Below the pieces are notes generated by a model. The model did no database searches, was not told the origin of the DNA, and was given only the letters and a program-made list of their open reading frames with translations. 64,000 nucleotides of DNA from Acanthornis magna. Taxonomy: Eukaryota > Chordata > Aves > Passeriformes > Acanthizidae. Made by a program: the position numbers and the translations under genes. The stretch lies in NCBI GenBank assembly GCA_036785705.1, contig JAWUZG010000001.1, positions 6,262,001-6,326,000 of the forward strand. The letters are read 5' to 3'. Within the stretch, counting starts at the first letter, position 1, and the number at the start of each line of letters is the position of its first letter. Positions 49,239-62,286 of this stretch are shown here, one piece after another.

Positions 49239-49785
49239 GGTGGTTTGACCCTAGCTGCATGCCAGGTGCCCACCAGAGCCTTCTGTCACTTTCTTTCTCA
49301 GCAGGACAGCAGAGAAAAAAATATAACAAAAGGCTTGTGGATTGAGGTAAGGGCAAGGAGAGCTCATTCAACAGTTATGGTCACAGGAAAAACAGACTTG
49401 ACTTGGGGAAAATAATTGAATTTATTATTCCTCAAATTGAACCAGGAGAATGAGAAATAAAACCAAATCTTAAAAACACCTTCCACCTACCTGACCCTTC
49501 TCCCCAGGCCTAACTCCACTCCCAATTGCTCTACTTTGTCCTCCCCAGAAGAGGAGGGGGAATGGACGTTGTGGTCAGTCCATCATGTGCTGTCTCTGCC
49601 TCTCCTTCCTCTGCAGGGAAGGTCTGCCCACACTCTTCCCCTGCACCAGCGTGGGGTCCCTCCCACAGCAGACAGTCTTCCACAAACTTCTCCAACATTA
49701 CTCCTTCCCATGGGCTGCAGTTCTTCACAAGCTGCTCCAGGCTGGGTCCCCTGTAGGGGCACAGGTTTTTAATGCCATCTGATTA
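49239..49785 (-). mobile_element. ERVL-related LTR sequence (avian)
   Basis: Recognisable as a widespread avian LTR-type repeat: tggtttgaccctagctg at the left, aacagacttgacttggggaa, aatgagaaataaaaccaaat, then a pyrimidine-rich block and the phrases ccagcgtggggtccctccca and catgggctgcagttcttcac. The left end resembles the reverse complement of the terminus GGGYTCAACC...CA seen in the 27-kb LTR, which suggests - orientation. Ends are approximate, the right one especially. The short frames at 49526-49782 are parts of this repeat. Confidence 0.75.
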
Positions 49786-52210
49786 ATGCAGTCTGTTTCA
49801 TGCATTTTCTTTTCTCTCCCAACTTTTTCCTGACTAATCACCATTTTTTCCTCTCAGTACTCCATTTATAGACCTTGCCAAACAAAAGAAATTACTTTTT
49901 TTATATATTCAAATGTTTACATTTCTTAGACACCAAATGTTTGGTTATACATAGAATCTGATTTAGTCTGCTTGTGAGTTCTTTCATATTAAGCATCACC
50001 TACAGAAGATTTTTGTAGTCAAACCATTCCTCACGTAAAATGTTAGCTAATCACTATTTTTTATACATAACTGACTTACCCCAGGGAAATGAAGAAACAA
50101 TTAGTGGCCATTAACTCGGTCACAGGCAATATACCTGCCAAAATTTAGAATCCGGACTGGCACACAGAAATTTCTGATTGGCTTTGTATCTACTTCTGAT
50201 CCAGACTGTGGGAGTTCTTGTGTTAAATAAAGTTTAGCTAAATAGAAAATTATAGAATGATTTTTTCCCAACCTTGTCCATGTCCACAATATTCCATATA
50301 TTCAGTGATACTTTTATTACCGAGTTCTACAGTGCAATCCAGCTAGATTCTGTCTTGATTTTCTTAAGTAGATCATTTCACTTGGTTGTGACTTATTTGT
50401 GAAAGGCTGTATTCAAGTATGATTAGAATTCAGAAGATATCTCTAAATTATTTCCTACATGATTTTGTTCACAGGCAAGAATTTTTCTCCATTCAAGCAG
50501 TAGTGCCAGATCCAAATCAATACAGATAATCACTCATGGTTTCTCTGGACATGGCAGAGGTAGGAACTGGTTTGGAGCCACTATGACCAAATTATAAACA
50601 AAGTATTTAACCAGGGATCAGGAAATAGCTGCTGTGATTTCAGTGTGGTTATTTGAAACCAGTAATCCTTCCTCTCAACTAAAGACAAATAGTATGGATG
50701 AGCAAAAAAAATGAACTAACCATGTAGTAAGGGAATCATGGGGTTTTTTGCACTCAGAAAAGTGGAAAAAAATCATAGTGTTGCGTAGCAGGAAGAGATT
50801 CTGCAAAAGAACCAGGATCCATTCCCAAATCTTTAAATAGTGACAACTGTATAAAAAACCCACTAAAGTATAGCCTACAATCTTTCTGAGGTGGATTTTT
50901 CTCTCTTGGTTCTCTGTAATAATCATAATTTTTTACCTCAGTTATCAATGTTATTTTGACCTAAGGAGTTGATAGTTGGTGTGATTGATAAAGACACAGT
51001 ACAGCTAACAGACAAGAATGACCAGGCTTGCAAAGCAGAGGTGAGTTGCAGAACTGAAAGTGATTGATTGTAATGTCTGGGAAATGCAAAGGACCTATCA
51101 TTTAGTATGTAGAGGCAGTCACATCTGAAATCTGGTAGCGATCTGGCAGGGAGTGAGTGTACAAATTAACCTTGGTGGTGGGCTAAAACACTGTATTTCA
51201 AACACAATTTCGTGTCATTGGATGACTAAGAGAGAACACAAGCTTTCCTGGGTGTACTTAAATGTATTTTTACACAACTTGGGGTTTCATATTTTACAGG
51301 GCTGCAAGGCACTCCTGGGTTAACTGGTTTTTTTTTATAAAATATAGATGCCCTTGAATTTAAAAATGAAAACCAGCACTGGATGAACGGACATAGGTTA
51401 GCCTTGATCAGCATATGATTATAGGACAGACAACAAAATAATCATACAATGACTAAATATCATATTGTGATGATTTATAGTTTTAACTATTGAGTCTAAT
51501 CTACTCTTTGAACGCAATCACTTGAAATCGAATCTCATGAAGCTGGTGGTTCTCCTTTCAATAATTTCAGCTAACCTTGAAGCACCCCCAAGGGTATTTT
51601 ACATTGGCATAGTTATGGCTGAGACTTGGAAACACAGGTGAGATATTAGGATCCAGTGTATGTTGTTTAGTCTAACACCATGTCACAGGTTTATGGCAGA
51701 TTTTCCTTCAAACAGCAATACAAGCAGTTAGTGACATGCTCAGATAAACCCATTGCAAGCACACACTCTATAATTTTGTAAATTATCTACCTTTCTTCTG
51801 AATTTAGGAGGTCAGTCCCAAGTTTCTAACTGCTAAGTAATTCATATTAATTTCACTGTCTGCTTATTTAAATTTGAAGCCGAAGCCTTTATTTAATCCT
51901 TCAGGTATTGCAACTGCACAAAGCTATTCAGTATTATTTGATTAAGTAAGATGTGAAAAAGAAATGCCAAACACACAAGTAAAATAATGAACCACAGCAA
52001 AAACATTACAAGCTACTGCCCATTTGAAATAGCTATGTTTCCAGGTTCCCCTGTGAATTATTAATTAACTTTTATTTCTTTCACTAGAGCTAGATGTGAG
52101 ATTTTCTCTTCCCCTAATGACTTTTTTACCTGCCTTTTGCATATCTACACACAAATGTCATTAAGAAGAAACATGTTTTTATGTCTTCAATATATTTAAT
52201 AAATGGTGTT
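49786..52210. other. Intergenic, no gene recognised
   Basis: No supported gene, RNA or interspersed repeat. Confidence 0.65.
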
Positions 52211-52798
52211 GTTTAGCCTGAAGGAGGCCCAGAGGGATCTTTTTGCTCTCTACAACTACCTGAAAGGAGGTTATAGCCAGGTGGGGGTCAGTCCTGCTCC
52301 CAAGCAATAGAATAAGAGGACATGGCCCTGAGTTGCATCAGGTTGGGGTTTAGATCGAACATTAGAAAAAATTTCTTCACCAAATGTGTTGTTGCAGAAA
52401 AGAAAAACCTTACAAAATGAAGGCCTTGTTACCCTTGTAAAATCCTTGCTCACTTCTGTGTACTTCTGCTGACCAGAAGGCATTCTGGGAATGACTCAGC
52501 TAAACTAGAGGTGAAAAACAAGTTACATGATTGGGAAACAATTGATAGAACCAATGAGTTCTTACATCTTGGTGCTGGTGGTTGGTTATACCTGACGCAT
52601 GTTCCTGTCATGGTTTATGGTGGCTGGTTTATGGTGATAAGGAAGTGACAGAGTCACCATCCCTGGAAGTATTTAAAAGAAGTGTAGATGTGGCACTTGG
52701 GGACATGGTTTAGTGGCGGACTTGGCAGCGCTGGGTTAATAGTTGGACTCAATGATCTTCGAGGTCTGTTCCAACCTAAACAATTCTCAGATTCTATG
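52211..52798 (+). mobile_element. CR1 LINE 3' end, interrupted by an insert
   Basis: Plus-strand CR1 in two parts. Left part to about 52393: ctctacaactacctgaaagg, agccaggtgggggtcag, aataagaggacatggccctg and aaaaaatttcttcacc. Right part from about 52639: agagtcaccatccctggaag, ggcacttggggacatggttt, ttggactcaatgatcttcga and the end ccaacctaaacaattctcag attctatga. The CR1 piece expected between them (about 20 bp around the tggaacaggctgcc consensus) is replaced by about 245 bp of other sequence. Confidence 0.93.
52394..52638. mobile_element. Unclassified insert inside CR1
   Basis: About 245 bp that does not belong to the CR1 consensus and splits it cleanly. It starts near TGTTGCAG. At its right side TGGTTTATGGTG occurs twice (52611-52622 and 52625-52636). 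It includes ccaat-type motifs and the segment CCAGAAGGCATTCTGGGAAT, similar on the - strand to the ZNF143/STAF core. It could be a truncated LTR, but no matching ends or target duplication were found. Confidence 0.5.
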
Positions 52799-55700
52799 AC
52801 TGTCAGAAAGGCAAGGCATATAAAATCAATTTGATGTGACAGTCCTGTTGTATATAATGACCTGATCAGCGGACACTAAACTCAGGTGGAAGTGTTGGGT
52901 CTTGCAACTAGACAAAGCTTTGCCTGTCCTAACTCCAAAAGTTAACATCAAGTTTATAATGCATATAGGTAGGCTCAGGACACTATGCTTGTCACTTCTG
53001 GTTGGAACTGCTGTTAATGTCAATTTATAACTCTCTGTGGTGCTCCTGTTAGGCAATGTCCTGTTGTCAGTCCCTGTCTGGCTACACAGGCAGCCTACAG
53101 GGGTCTGAGCTCTGCAACATCTGGTGTCTGAAAAGAGAGGGAGACTGATGTCTTGAGCAGAGGATAGCTTTGAAACATTATTGTGTACAGGGTTGGGCAA
53201 AACTTGTATTTGTACACAATGTTCTTCTCTTCCCTTAGAATTTCAGGACATTTGGCAGTGATAGCATTAAAAAGTTGCTCTTAAAAAGAAAGGGTAAAAT
53301 TTGGGAAAATAAGTTGAAAACTGAAGATGTGGTATATAGGGATAGGAAAATGCAGAAACAGAGTTATTATTAAGCTATGAATTTGGAATTATTGGAGGTG
53401 ATAGTCAGGAATTTTTTTCAGTTATTTCTATGGAGCAAGACACTGTCCTCCAATGCTAATAAGCTTTTCATATAGTAGTGCCGGTAGAAAACAGCATATG
53501 GGATGTGAATATCAGTTAAGTAAAGAGATATAGTGTAAAGAAAATTTTTTCCAGTTCCCCCATCTCATTAGTACTAATTCTAAGCAAGTTCCTTAAATAC
53601 AAGCTATCTCTCTTAACAGATTAACCCTCCTCTACATTCTACCTGGCTGTTTATTTCCTATCCAGTGTACCTCTGACAGGTACAGCATCTACATTACACC
53701 TTGTTTGCTGTTTTATTTTGTTAAAAAAGCTGTACTGCAAACAACCAAATCCATGAAGCTTATGTTCAGCAGTTAAAATGTCCTTGTTGTGAATGCCATT
53801 CTTCTAATCCAGGGTTGTCACAGGAAAATATATAGGCTATTTTAACATTCTCAGGTTTTATACCTACAATATCAAACAATTTGCTTCACAAAAAATGACA
53901 CATTCACATCTCCCCATATTTCATTTCCTACTGCTAAATATTTCCCAATTTACATATTAATGCAGCCTAAAAAGGTTTACAAGATCATCAGGGAAAAATT
54001 CCACTAGATAAATGGTCACTGCAACATTGGAAACACAGCTCAGCCGAGTATTTTTCTCATTCTGGTTCTAAATTTTAAAGTGACAGTTTTAATGTCACAG
54101 GACAGCATTGTGAATGCAGTCCAGAATCCAGGATCACCTTAGTGAGCTCCCAGAAGAACATAATTATGCTTACACTTTTTTTTTTCAGTTTTGGGCCAAA
54201 TATATATTGCAAAATGGTCCTGTTTGCACACTGGGCTATTGTCATACCCAGTTATCCCAGAACAATGATGTTACGGAAATTTTAAAATTAATATATTTTT
54301 CACTTTGTAATTTTCAAGTTATTCTGGTTTACTCAAATTCAAGCTACTGTTTCAAGAAGTATCTGTTTTTTCATTATTGATATTTGGAAATAAGGAAAGA
54401 TAGCATATGTATCATTCATTTTGTGGGGAACTTATAAACCTGTCCAGGTGACTTTTAAAATACACTGTTATACTCAGTGAGAATAGCAAAAGCAGGGTAT
54501 ATAGATACTTTTTCTGTTTACAGCATATTTAATCATTTCTTCTGCATTTCAAAACTATAATAGAGCTTAAAAGTTGCAGAAAAAACAGTCTCTTTTGAAG
54601 GACAAACAAAACAAGCCACAGTGCATGATGTTGACAGGAACTCTTTGCCCAAGAAGCTAACGCAAACTTTTTCACACAGGCCTGATACCACCTGACAGAA
54701 ACAGCCAGTTCGCTGCAATAATGCCTGAAATATTTGGATGGAAAACTCACTCAAGCCTGTCCTTTTCCTGTTTTTGTTAAAGATGTCACAGATATCTTTA
54801 TAATATATTTCTGGCAAAAATGAAAGGCTGCAAAGAATAATCAGGTCACTCAGCCTCATTCAGAAACGCAACGCTCTCTCCTGGGGTATATTCTCCAGCA
54901 ACGCCTAATTCAGAAGGATGAGTTTTTGCTGTTTTTTCTCTCAATCCTCCCCTTTTCTATGCTGTGAAAGACAGGTGGGTCCCATGATTTGGATCAGACT
55001 TATTCAGCTCTAATTTATTGTTTCATTTCAGTCCACAGAAACCAACCAGATGCATGACTTTTCTTTGGTCTGGTAAGCTCCCCTTTTCTAGGTATGTCAC
55101 AGTTGAAATATTCCCTGCAGGAGGATGCCCAGCAGCATTATTTCCACACACACACCTCCAGTTATCCCCAGCACATTTTGCTCCCCTGTAGCACTGCCCT
55201 CATGTCACATGATTGTGATTCATTTCAGCCAAGTGCTACACTGAGAGTGACTCAGTAGCAATAGGGAGATTATTCACTTTTTTGCATGTCTACAAGATAG
55301 GTGTTTATGGAACAACTGCAGAGAGAAAGATACATTACTTGTGTCACTAGGATGTTGGGAGCTGGAACTCCAATTTATAATAAAGTGTTTCTGCACACAT
55401 TTACATCCACTTTTTCTATTTTAGTGTGACAAAACTGCTCTGTGTTCAGACTGTCAGTGTGCGTCTGTGTTTGTGTGAGTCTATGCATGGTGTAAATGCT
55501 TTGCCCAGACCATGGGGTTCTTTCAAGGGGTTTCCATCTTGGAAACACAGACCTTCAAAGTGCCAAAATCAGGCCCTTGACATCACTTTTATGACTATAT
55601 AATCTTCTGCCCGTGAGACTAGAAAAATCTGACAGGGGCAGCAAGAAAAATGGGCTTCTAATCAGTTATTCTGCTACCAATTTTCTATGTGGCTTTGGAC

Positions 55701-56556
55701 ATTTCTGTCTTCTTCATAATTTCTTTCATTAGGCCTTCAGAACAGCACTTTCCCTTTCTCTACTCTGGATAGTCTAAGTGAGGTCCTGCCCTCAGCTTCA
55801 GCCTTTAAGTTCTGCTATAGAAGAAAGATCTGTAATATATATATTTACTGGCCTCTTCATTAAATGCCTTTTGTGAAATCTATTTGATGGAATTGTTTCA
55901 CAATTACCTCACAGTGAAACCCCAGGGCTTTTAGAGATGGAAACCAGCTGACATACAAGTGTGTTCATCTGAATTTATTTTAAAAATAAAGGCACCTTGA
56001 CTGCCTTTACACATTTCCCTATATTATTCTCACTAATTAATGCTTTCAGTGTAGATAACAGCTACAATTAAAAGTTGTTTTAGTGTCTAAAATCAAAACA
56101 CCAATCTAGGATTGAAATGAGAACTCCTGAAAGAAAAAAATAAACAAATCCAGACTCAGATATAAAATCATCTTATTTGTTTGGCTTTGTGGAGTTTTGT
56201 GGAGGAGGTAAAAGCAGGGGTTTTTTTGTGTTCTTGAAGTGACAAAAAATATATGAAACTAGAATAAGAATCACACTCTAATGTTAGGTATGGTGAAGGC
56301 ACTGGTACATAATTCATCACTCCACTAATGCATTCTGGCGGAGGATTATTTCACATGCATGGCAGGATGTGTCAGACCCTTTGATTTAGTGTCTTCTCTA
56401 ACAGACTCCATTTTCAAAGAAGTGCAAGAGAGTTCTGCCTCCTCCCCCATAATCACGAATAAATTCACATTGAGAAATCTGACTTAAATTATACTTACAG
56501 TTCCTGACACATAAAAGCAATCTGATTCAGAGAAAAACATGTAAATAATGCTTGTA
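52799..56556. other. Intergenic, no gene recognised
   Basis: AT-rich sequence. The 124-residue frame on the - strand at 52826-53200 and the 108-residue frame at 54533-54859 resemble no family I know. No repeat was recognised. Confidence 0.65.
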
Positions 56557-56597
56557 TCCTCCCGAAGACGGTGGTGGGAGGACGAAACGTCACCACC
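56557..56597. repeat. CpG-containing overlapping inverted repeats
   Basis: TCCTCCC (56557-56563) pairs exactly with 56576-56582. GGTGGT (56570-56575) pairs with 56592-56597, enclosing GACG-AAA-CGTC (56581-56591). The first pairing and the second set compete for the same bases. Four CpGs in about 30 bp stand out in this CpG-poor area. The CGAAACGTC string recalls motifs in some retroelement termini, but no element body is recognised. Confidence 0.75.
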
Positions 56598-59500
56598 TCA
56601 CAAGTAGTGACTCAAGACTCAAAGTAACCTTATTAGTGGCTTCTGTATCAGGGGATGGCCTGAGACAGATGAAAAGTTGCCTGGAAAGCTCTATGGCATG
56701 AAAAAAAGATAACATAAGGTGGCAAAAGCAACTAAATGTTAAGGTCCATTAGCCTCCACCTTCTCATTGATGTAGCTATGTACTTGAACAGTGTCTTAAA
56801 TACGTTAATTTGACCTTGTGTTCTCTTACCTGAGATCATCAACTATTTCATAGTTAGTTTTAAAAAAAAACTTTTTATCATTCTGATGTTTCTGACAATG
56901 TGAGGCTTTTGAAATGTAATTTGGCCTATAACAATAGTAAAAAATAAAAATATAAGTGGGGAAGGTGATGTAATTGTAGGCCACTCCTGGAACAAATGAT
57001 GGCAGTTTTTCTTTATGTTTTGGATTGTTTGAGAGACTGCAGTGTCTGCAGTAACAGAAAGTGGTTCATGTTGAGCCTCCAGCAATATTCTAAATGATTG
57101 ACTATACCCAAGGAATATCAGGTGCAGATCAAGCAAATCCTATCCACAAGATAAAAATTAACTGAGTTCTTTGAACAAAAAAGGTGCATTTGAGAAAACC
57201 TGGCAAAACTGCTCCTTAGTATTTTTGTTAAGAAATCATTGTGTGGATCTTTACATATTGTAGCATTCTACCTCCTAGTCTGATATTGGAAGATTAGTTA
57301 AGTAACAGTTTTTCTAAGAGAAATAAAATTCCCTGTAAGTCTAGCTAAAAAAAAAAAAGGGTTGACAATAAATGTCATTTACTTTCACTGTGTCTCCTGA
57401 ACTGCAGTATTCAATTTAACTCTGAAGAATTTTCGTTGCTTTCACTATATTTATGACTTGAGCTGTGCATGCAACTATTCTACTCCACACACATCCAATA
57501 ACCAAACTCTGTGTGCCAAAGTTGTCTAAATACACAAAAAGGTAGTCATTCTAGGTTTTCTGATATTTCAGTTTTTATAATTAATACACAGTAGGAAAAT
57601 TGGAAAAGAGAAAATAGACTTAGCAAGGTATGCCCATTTGCACTTTATCTAATTCTTGTTATACTACTAGTGATTAAAATAGTTACAAAGATACTGACCA
57701 TGAGAAAATCTTCAGTCACCCCTTGACTGGCAGTTAAGTTAAACAGGTTATTTCCTTAAGCTTCAGCACAAATGGTGGTGAACTCTTTTCTCTCCAGCAG
57801 TTACATGGAGGTTGGAGGATGACAAAGTTCCCAATGTAAAGCCCAAAGTTTTTTCTCAAATAAAAGGGTGATAATAGTTAACAATCACTTCCCTGATGCA
57901 GAAAATATACTTGTTTGCTTGAATTGTACTTTAAGATTGCTTTTAAAGCGTACTTGTTTAAAGCCTTGTTTTAGTTTTGTACTTGAAAGTTTATGATTTA
58001 GTCTGTGAAAATGTGTAAGGCAGCATGATTTAATAATCTTCTCTAATCTTGAAATCCAGCTGTATGAAAGATGACTTGAGTAAAGAGAAGCTATTCCTTG
58101 CATGTTGATTGGATTTTCAGACCTGAGTCAAATTAGTCCTTAGAGGTTCTGGAAACTCTTATTTTTATTTGTAGAATATATGTCTCTCATTTTCTATTCA
58201 GGAACTTTGTACATGATGAACAAAATTTTTGGGATCACATAGTTTTAATCCTTTTAATCTTAAAATTTCAGCTTCTTTACATCTGTCTTTAAAATCTCCC
58301 AGATTTTCTGTTTCCTGTTTTCACTTTTCTTTGACATGCATCTGGAAGTTTTTGCAAGCCAAGTGCACATTCTGTATCTATAATATTAGAGGCTGAGATT
58401 CTCCATCTTGCTCTAGTTTTTAATTCCCACGCCCACTTTCCTCTTTTCACATATTTTAGCCAATTGCAATAATCATAATTACCATGCATAGCATCAATTT
58501 ACATTTTGTCCAAAAACAACCATACAAAAGATGTAAATGTCCTGAAAGCAGATCAAAACTCATTCTTCCATTGCAGAATGGCTAAAATTAATCAGGAAAC
58601 ACAACTTATGAATTGTACTGCAGGGCTGAATCAAACTCAGAAAAGAAATTTTTGATTGAGGCTGGCCATCTGTTCTTAAGTCATTGGAAAAAAAATGCCA
58701 GGTGACTTAAGGACAACATTTTCAGCCTGAATTAACTTCCTTGGGCTCTTGCTGCTTCAAGACTGTAAGTTAAGGTACCCAGACTTATTGTGTATATTTT
58801 GTACCAGTTCTCTATTATTTTTATTGTCATAAAATTGTGATTATGTTTGTGGGTACTCAGTAGCTAAAATTATTAATCCCAGTAATATTCATTTTGATAA
58901 ACACAGACTGGCAGATAATCACAGGAATGATTTAATGATTTTTGGGAGTTATTTTTAACTATGAAATACACTCTGGGGAGGAAGAGGGGGTATTTGATGA
59001 TGACAAGAAATTGCTGGAACCAGTTGAGATTCCTCAGTTTCAGTGAGTGCAGTTAGGACTCAATGGATATTAAAGAGAAAAATTTATTTTGCTAATTCTA
59101 AAGAAATTTAATGAAAAGTAGTAGTAAGAATTAAGAGACATAAATTGTATAAAGGGAAGGGACTGGTAAAATATAGTTTATATTAATTTCAACTCCCTCA
59201 CAACTGTTTAAAGTTGTAGGTCAGTATCCAAGGAGCTCTTTCCTAGCCTGAAACAAATATATAAGGAAACTCTAGTCAGATGCACTGTGCCAGCTCATGA
59301 ATACTGATACAAAAGTCTGCTGAGGACTTGAGTACATATATATCTTTTTTTTTCTCTTAATTTTGGTTATATAAAATTGTGCTTCCTTGTTCGATTCAAT
59401 ACATTAATGTTAAATTAACAACTTTTTTAGAATAACATTTTAGTAGATTTTTTTATAACAATGACTGTTCTGGTATCCTGTTTCCTCTGGTGGCCACAAG

Positions 59501-60352
59501 TAGATGTCCAGGAAAGAGTGTAAGAACAGAGGCAGCACCTTTTGAATAACTTAATCTTCCATTTTTACTTTATCTGATGATCGACACACTTTTCCTAAGC
59601 TTTTGACTAACGCTGTTATAATTTCTTGTTTTCCTTACCATCTTCAAAATGTGCTCATAGCAAGTTGGATTACTTCGCTCGCTTGCACATTTGAAGTCCA
59701 ATTTCAAAACTCTATCTTTAAAGCTGTCTTTGAGTTTTGTGGTGGGGCTTAGGAGTAATGTATTTGGGTTAATTTCTTCAAGGCATTTTCTTTTTGTGTT
59801 TCCTAAATTTCTTTACCATAAATACAGTTTGAGTTTATGCTGAACTAAGTCCAAGTTGTGACTATTTATTAGACTATTCTTAATGGATAAACTATTGAAT
59901 TACCTTTTCTCGCCAAATAATTACCTCATTAATTTTATTGGATACTGAGGGTACAGGACTTGAGCATGAATAAAACAAAAAAGAGCTTACTAATGCATTC
60001 TTAGAAATGGAGAGGCAAAGTATGTTGGCTAGTAGAAATAATCTTTCAATGCTAGTTTTAAATGACTCAAATTAATTCTCCTCCTCACTGTTTACATTCT
60101 CATTCTGCTAGCAGGTAAGTTGTGCAATTATCCTACTTTACTGTGTGTTAGTGGGTGTGTGAAAAGTGTACTCTATATCTGCAAATAGTCACACTCCATT
60201 TGGCCACAAAATAGGCAAAAGAAAGATATGCCTCGTGGTCTGTGTCCAATTGACACAGCTTGAAAATTGGAACATTATTTATGAACACCTACTTGTAACA
60301 ATTCCAGTTACAGGATGAGAATTATCTCCATGCTCTGGCTGGAGTTCTGCAA
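56598..60352. other. Intergenic, no gene recognised
   Basis: AT-rich, no supported feature beyond short homopolymers (A-run at 57347-57358). Confidence 0.65.
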
Positions 60353-61067
60353 GTGCTAATTCAGATGCATATGGACAGATTAGTTGTTTTAAGTTCATTT
60401 GAGCAGTGTACTGGTGCCAGTAAAGGAGGCTGTTCAGAGCTCAGCAGCCTGGGAGTACATTTACCTGAGCTGCAAACATCAATGGCCAAATGCCATCTCT
60501 GTAGAGCTTTGCTTTGCCAGGGGGCTCACTTCAGCAGTGGAGCTGTGCCAGAGAGGCTTCAACAGATGTTTCAAGCAGCTGGGAGTTTTATTGTCTTCTC
60601 TCTCCTCTGTCACTACCGCCCTGATGACCTGTGAGGAAAATACCAGCGTGGAGACTATAAAGAGGGATGGCTGATGAGAGAGAGACTGTCAGGGTATGTG
60701 TTGGGACCAGCACAGCCTCTACTCTTTGGCCCCCCAAAGCTTCAGATCCTGCAGTGCCACAGCCATGGGAGTGCTTGGCCCTGGGTCTCAGGGTGTGGAT
60801 TTGACCCCTGCCCTCCAGCTGGTGTCCCAGACAATCTGCATCCCCAGCGATGAGCCTGGTGCCAGAGGCTGTGGCTGTCCCTGCCCTGCCCAGGCTGAGG
60901 CATCAGGCCCTGCTGATCTGGCAGACCCTGAAATCCCTGGCTCCCAGCCCAGGGAGCTTCCATCTCCCCAGCATCCCACCAGATTCATTGGAAATCTTGA
61001 CTTTGTCTTTGAAGATTCAAGAGTTGTGATCTTAATACTCAAATGGAATAAAAATGCACTTTTTTGA
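60353..61067. other. GC-richer stretch with open frames, coding unlikely
   Basis: About 700 bp with a higher G+C than its flanks and several overlapping open frames on both strands, the longest 123 codons (60696-61067, +). No domain, signal peptide or family resemblance is visible, and the composition (Pro, Ala, Gly, Ser, Gln) follows from the GC-rich DNA. Could be a decayed repeat or a lineage-specific non-coding RNA exon; nothing decides. Confidence 0.4.
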
Positions 61068-62284
61068 ATTCAAGAAGGTAAGATGCAAGTCAATGAAAAG
61101 TACAAATATTCACTTCTTAATAACTTCCTTACTATGAACACAGTGGAAGCAGAAATTTTTAGAAATAAGAACCACACAGCTCATTTGTTCCAGTTTTGAT
61201 ATCTTATCCATTATTCAGGATGAGGATACTGATTGAGAAATCAATATATATGAACATACCCATTTTCCAGCCTGATGAATAGAGTCTAAGACAATACACA
61301 CAGTGCTGATGTACCAGATCAGCCACAGAAAATCTGAGCTATCTTTAGGCTCTTACCGGTAGGAGAATTTAGTTTAGTCCCAAGGGGAATGGACCTTATA
61401 TTCTTGTTCACTTGTAAGCAAGTATATCTGCTTCCTTGGTCCTGATTAGAAATTTCTCAAAGACCTAGATCTTAAAAACTGAAAAGCATTTGCAGTTTCC
61501 AGACAGCAATTATATGTTTTTTCTGTCTTAGGTACTATTGATTTTTTATCTTGAATACTCATTATTGACACTCAACATACACACTCACTATTTTTTGCAC
61601 GTACACACACAGTGGCCTCCAGCTGAAGGCTGGAGATAAAATAATGGAAATGTGCCTACTGAGCAAGAGAGAAAATTTTCTCGACTTGAAGACTGCATAT
61701 CATATTAAATTCCTAATCAGATATTTTATCCTGATGAGTAAATAAAATGTTGATCATGAAAATAGTCAAAAATGTAGGCATACAAACTGGTAAAAAAAAA
61801 AAAATTAACCCAGGAAATAGGATTTTTGCCATAACCAGTGAGAGACTTGAAATGATGTGGTGTTGTAGGGTGTACAGAACATGTCTCTCTTTGTCTTGGT
61901 TTCAGCTGAGTTTTGTGTTCACCTGGTGGTGAAGTAACTATTCACCTGGTGTTCACCTGGTGGCAAAGAATCACTTCCTATTTGTATGAGCTGAAGCTTT
62001 GTGAACACCAGGAATGGCAAAGGTCTGCCAAACCTGGGGAGGCACTGCTTTGCAAGAAGCATTCTTGATATCAGCTGGGGCTGGGAGTGACAACTTTCTC
62101 ACTTCAGCAGGGAATAAGTTTTAAGGAGACCAACTACGATAAGAAAATATTTAAATATAACTCAAAGTGAACCCCAAGAGAAAAGAGAAAAAAACTCTTA
62201 GCCACTGTGGACATCACACTGACAAAGGGAGGTTAGTTTCAGACTTAAAATAAGGAAGCGTTGAGGCGGTTTAAGAAAAAGTTC
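61068..62284. other. Intergenic, with a short TTCACCTGGTG repeat
   Basis: No gene recognised. TTCACCTGGTG occurs three times, at 61918, 61941 and 61952, the last two directly adjacent. An A-run is at 61792-61804. Confidence 0.65.
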
Positions 62285-62286
62285 CT

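Noticed and set aside
56562..56591. Hammerhead ribozyme
   Set aside because: One core base differs and the segment between the two core halves does not pair as stem II; kept only as a structural curiosity.
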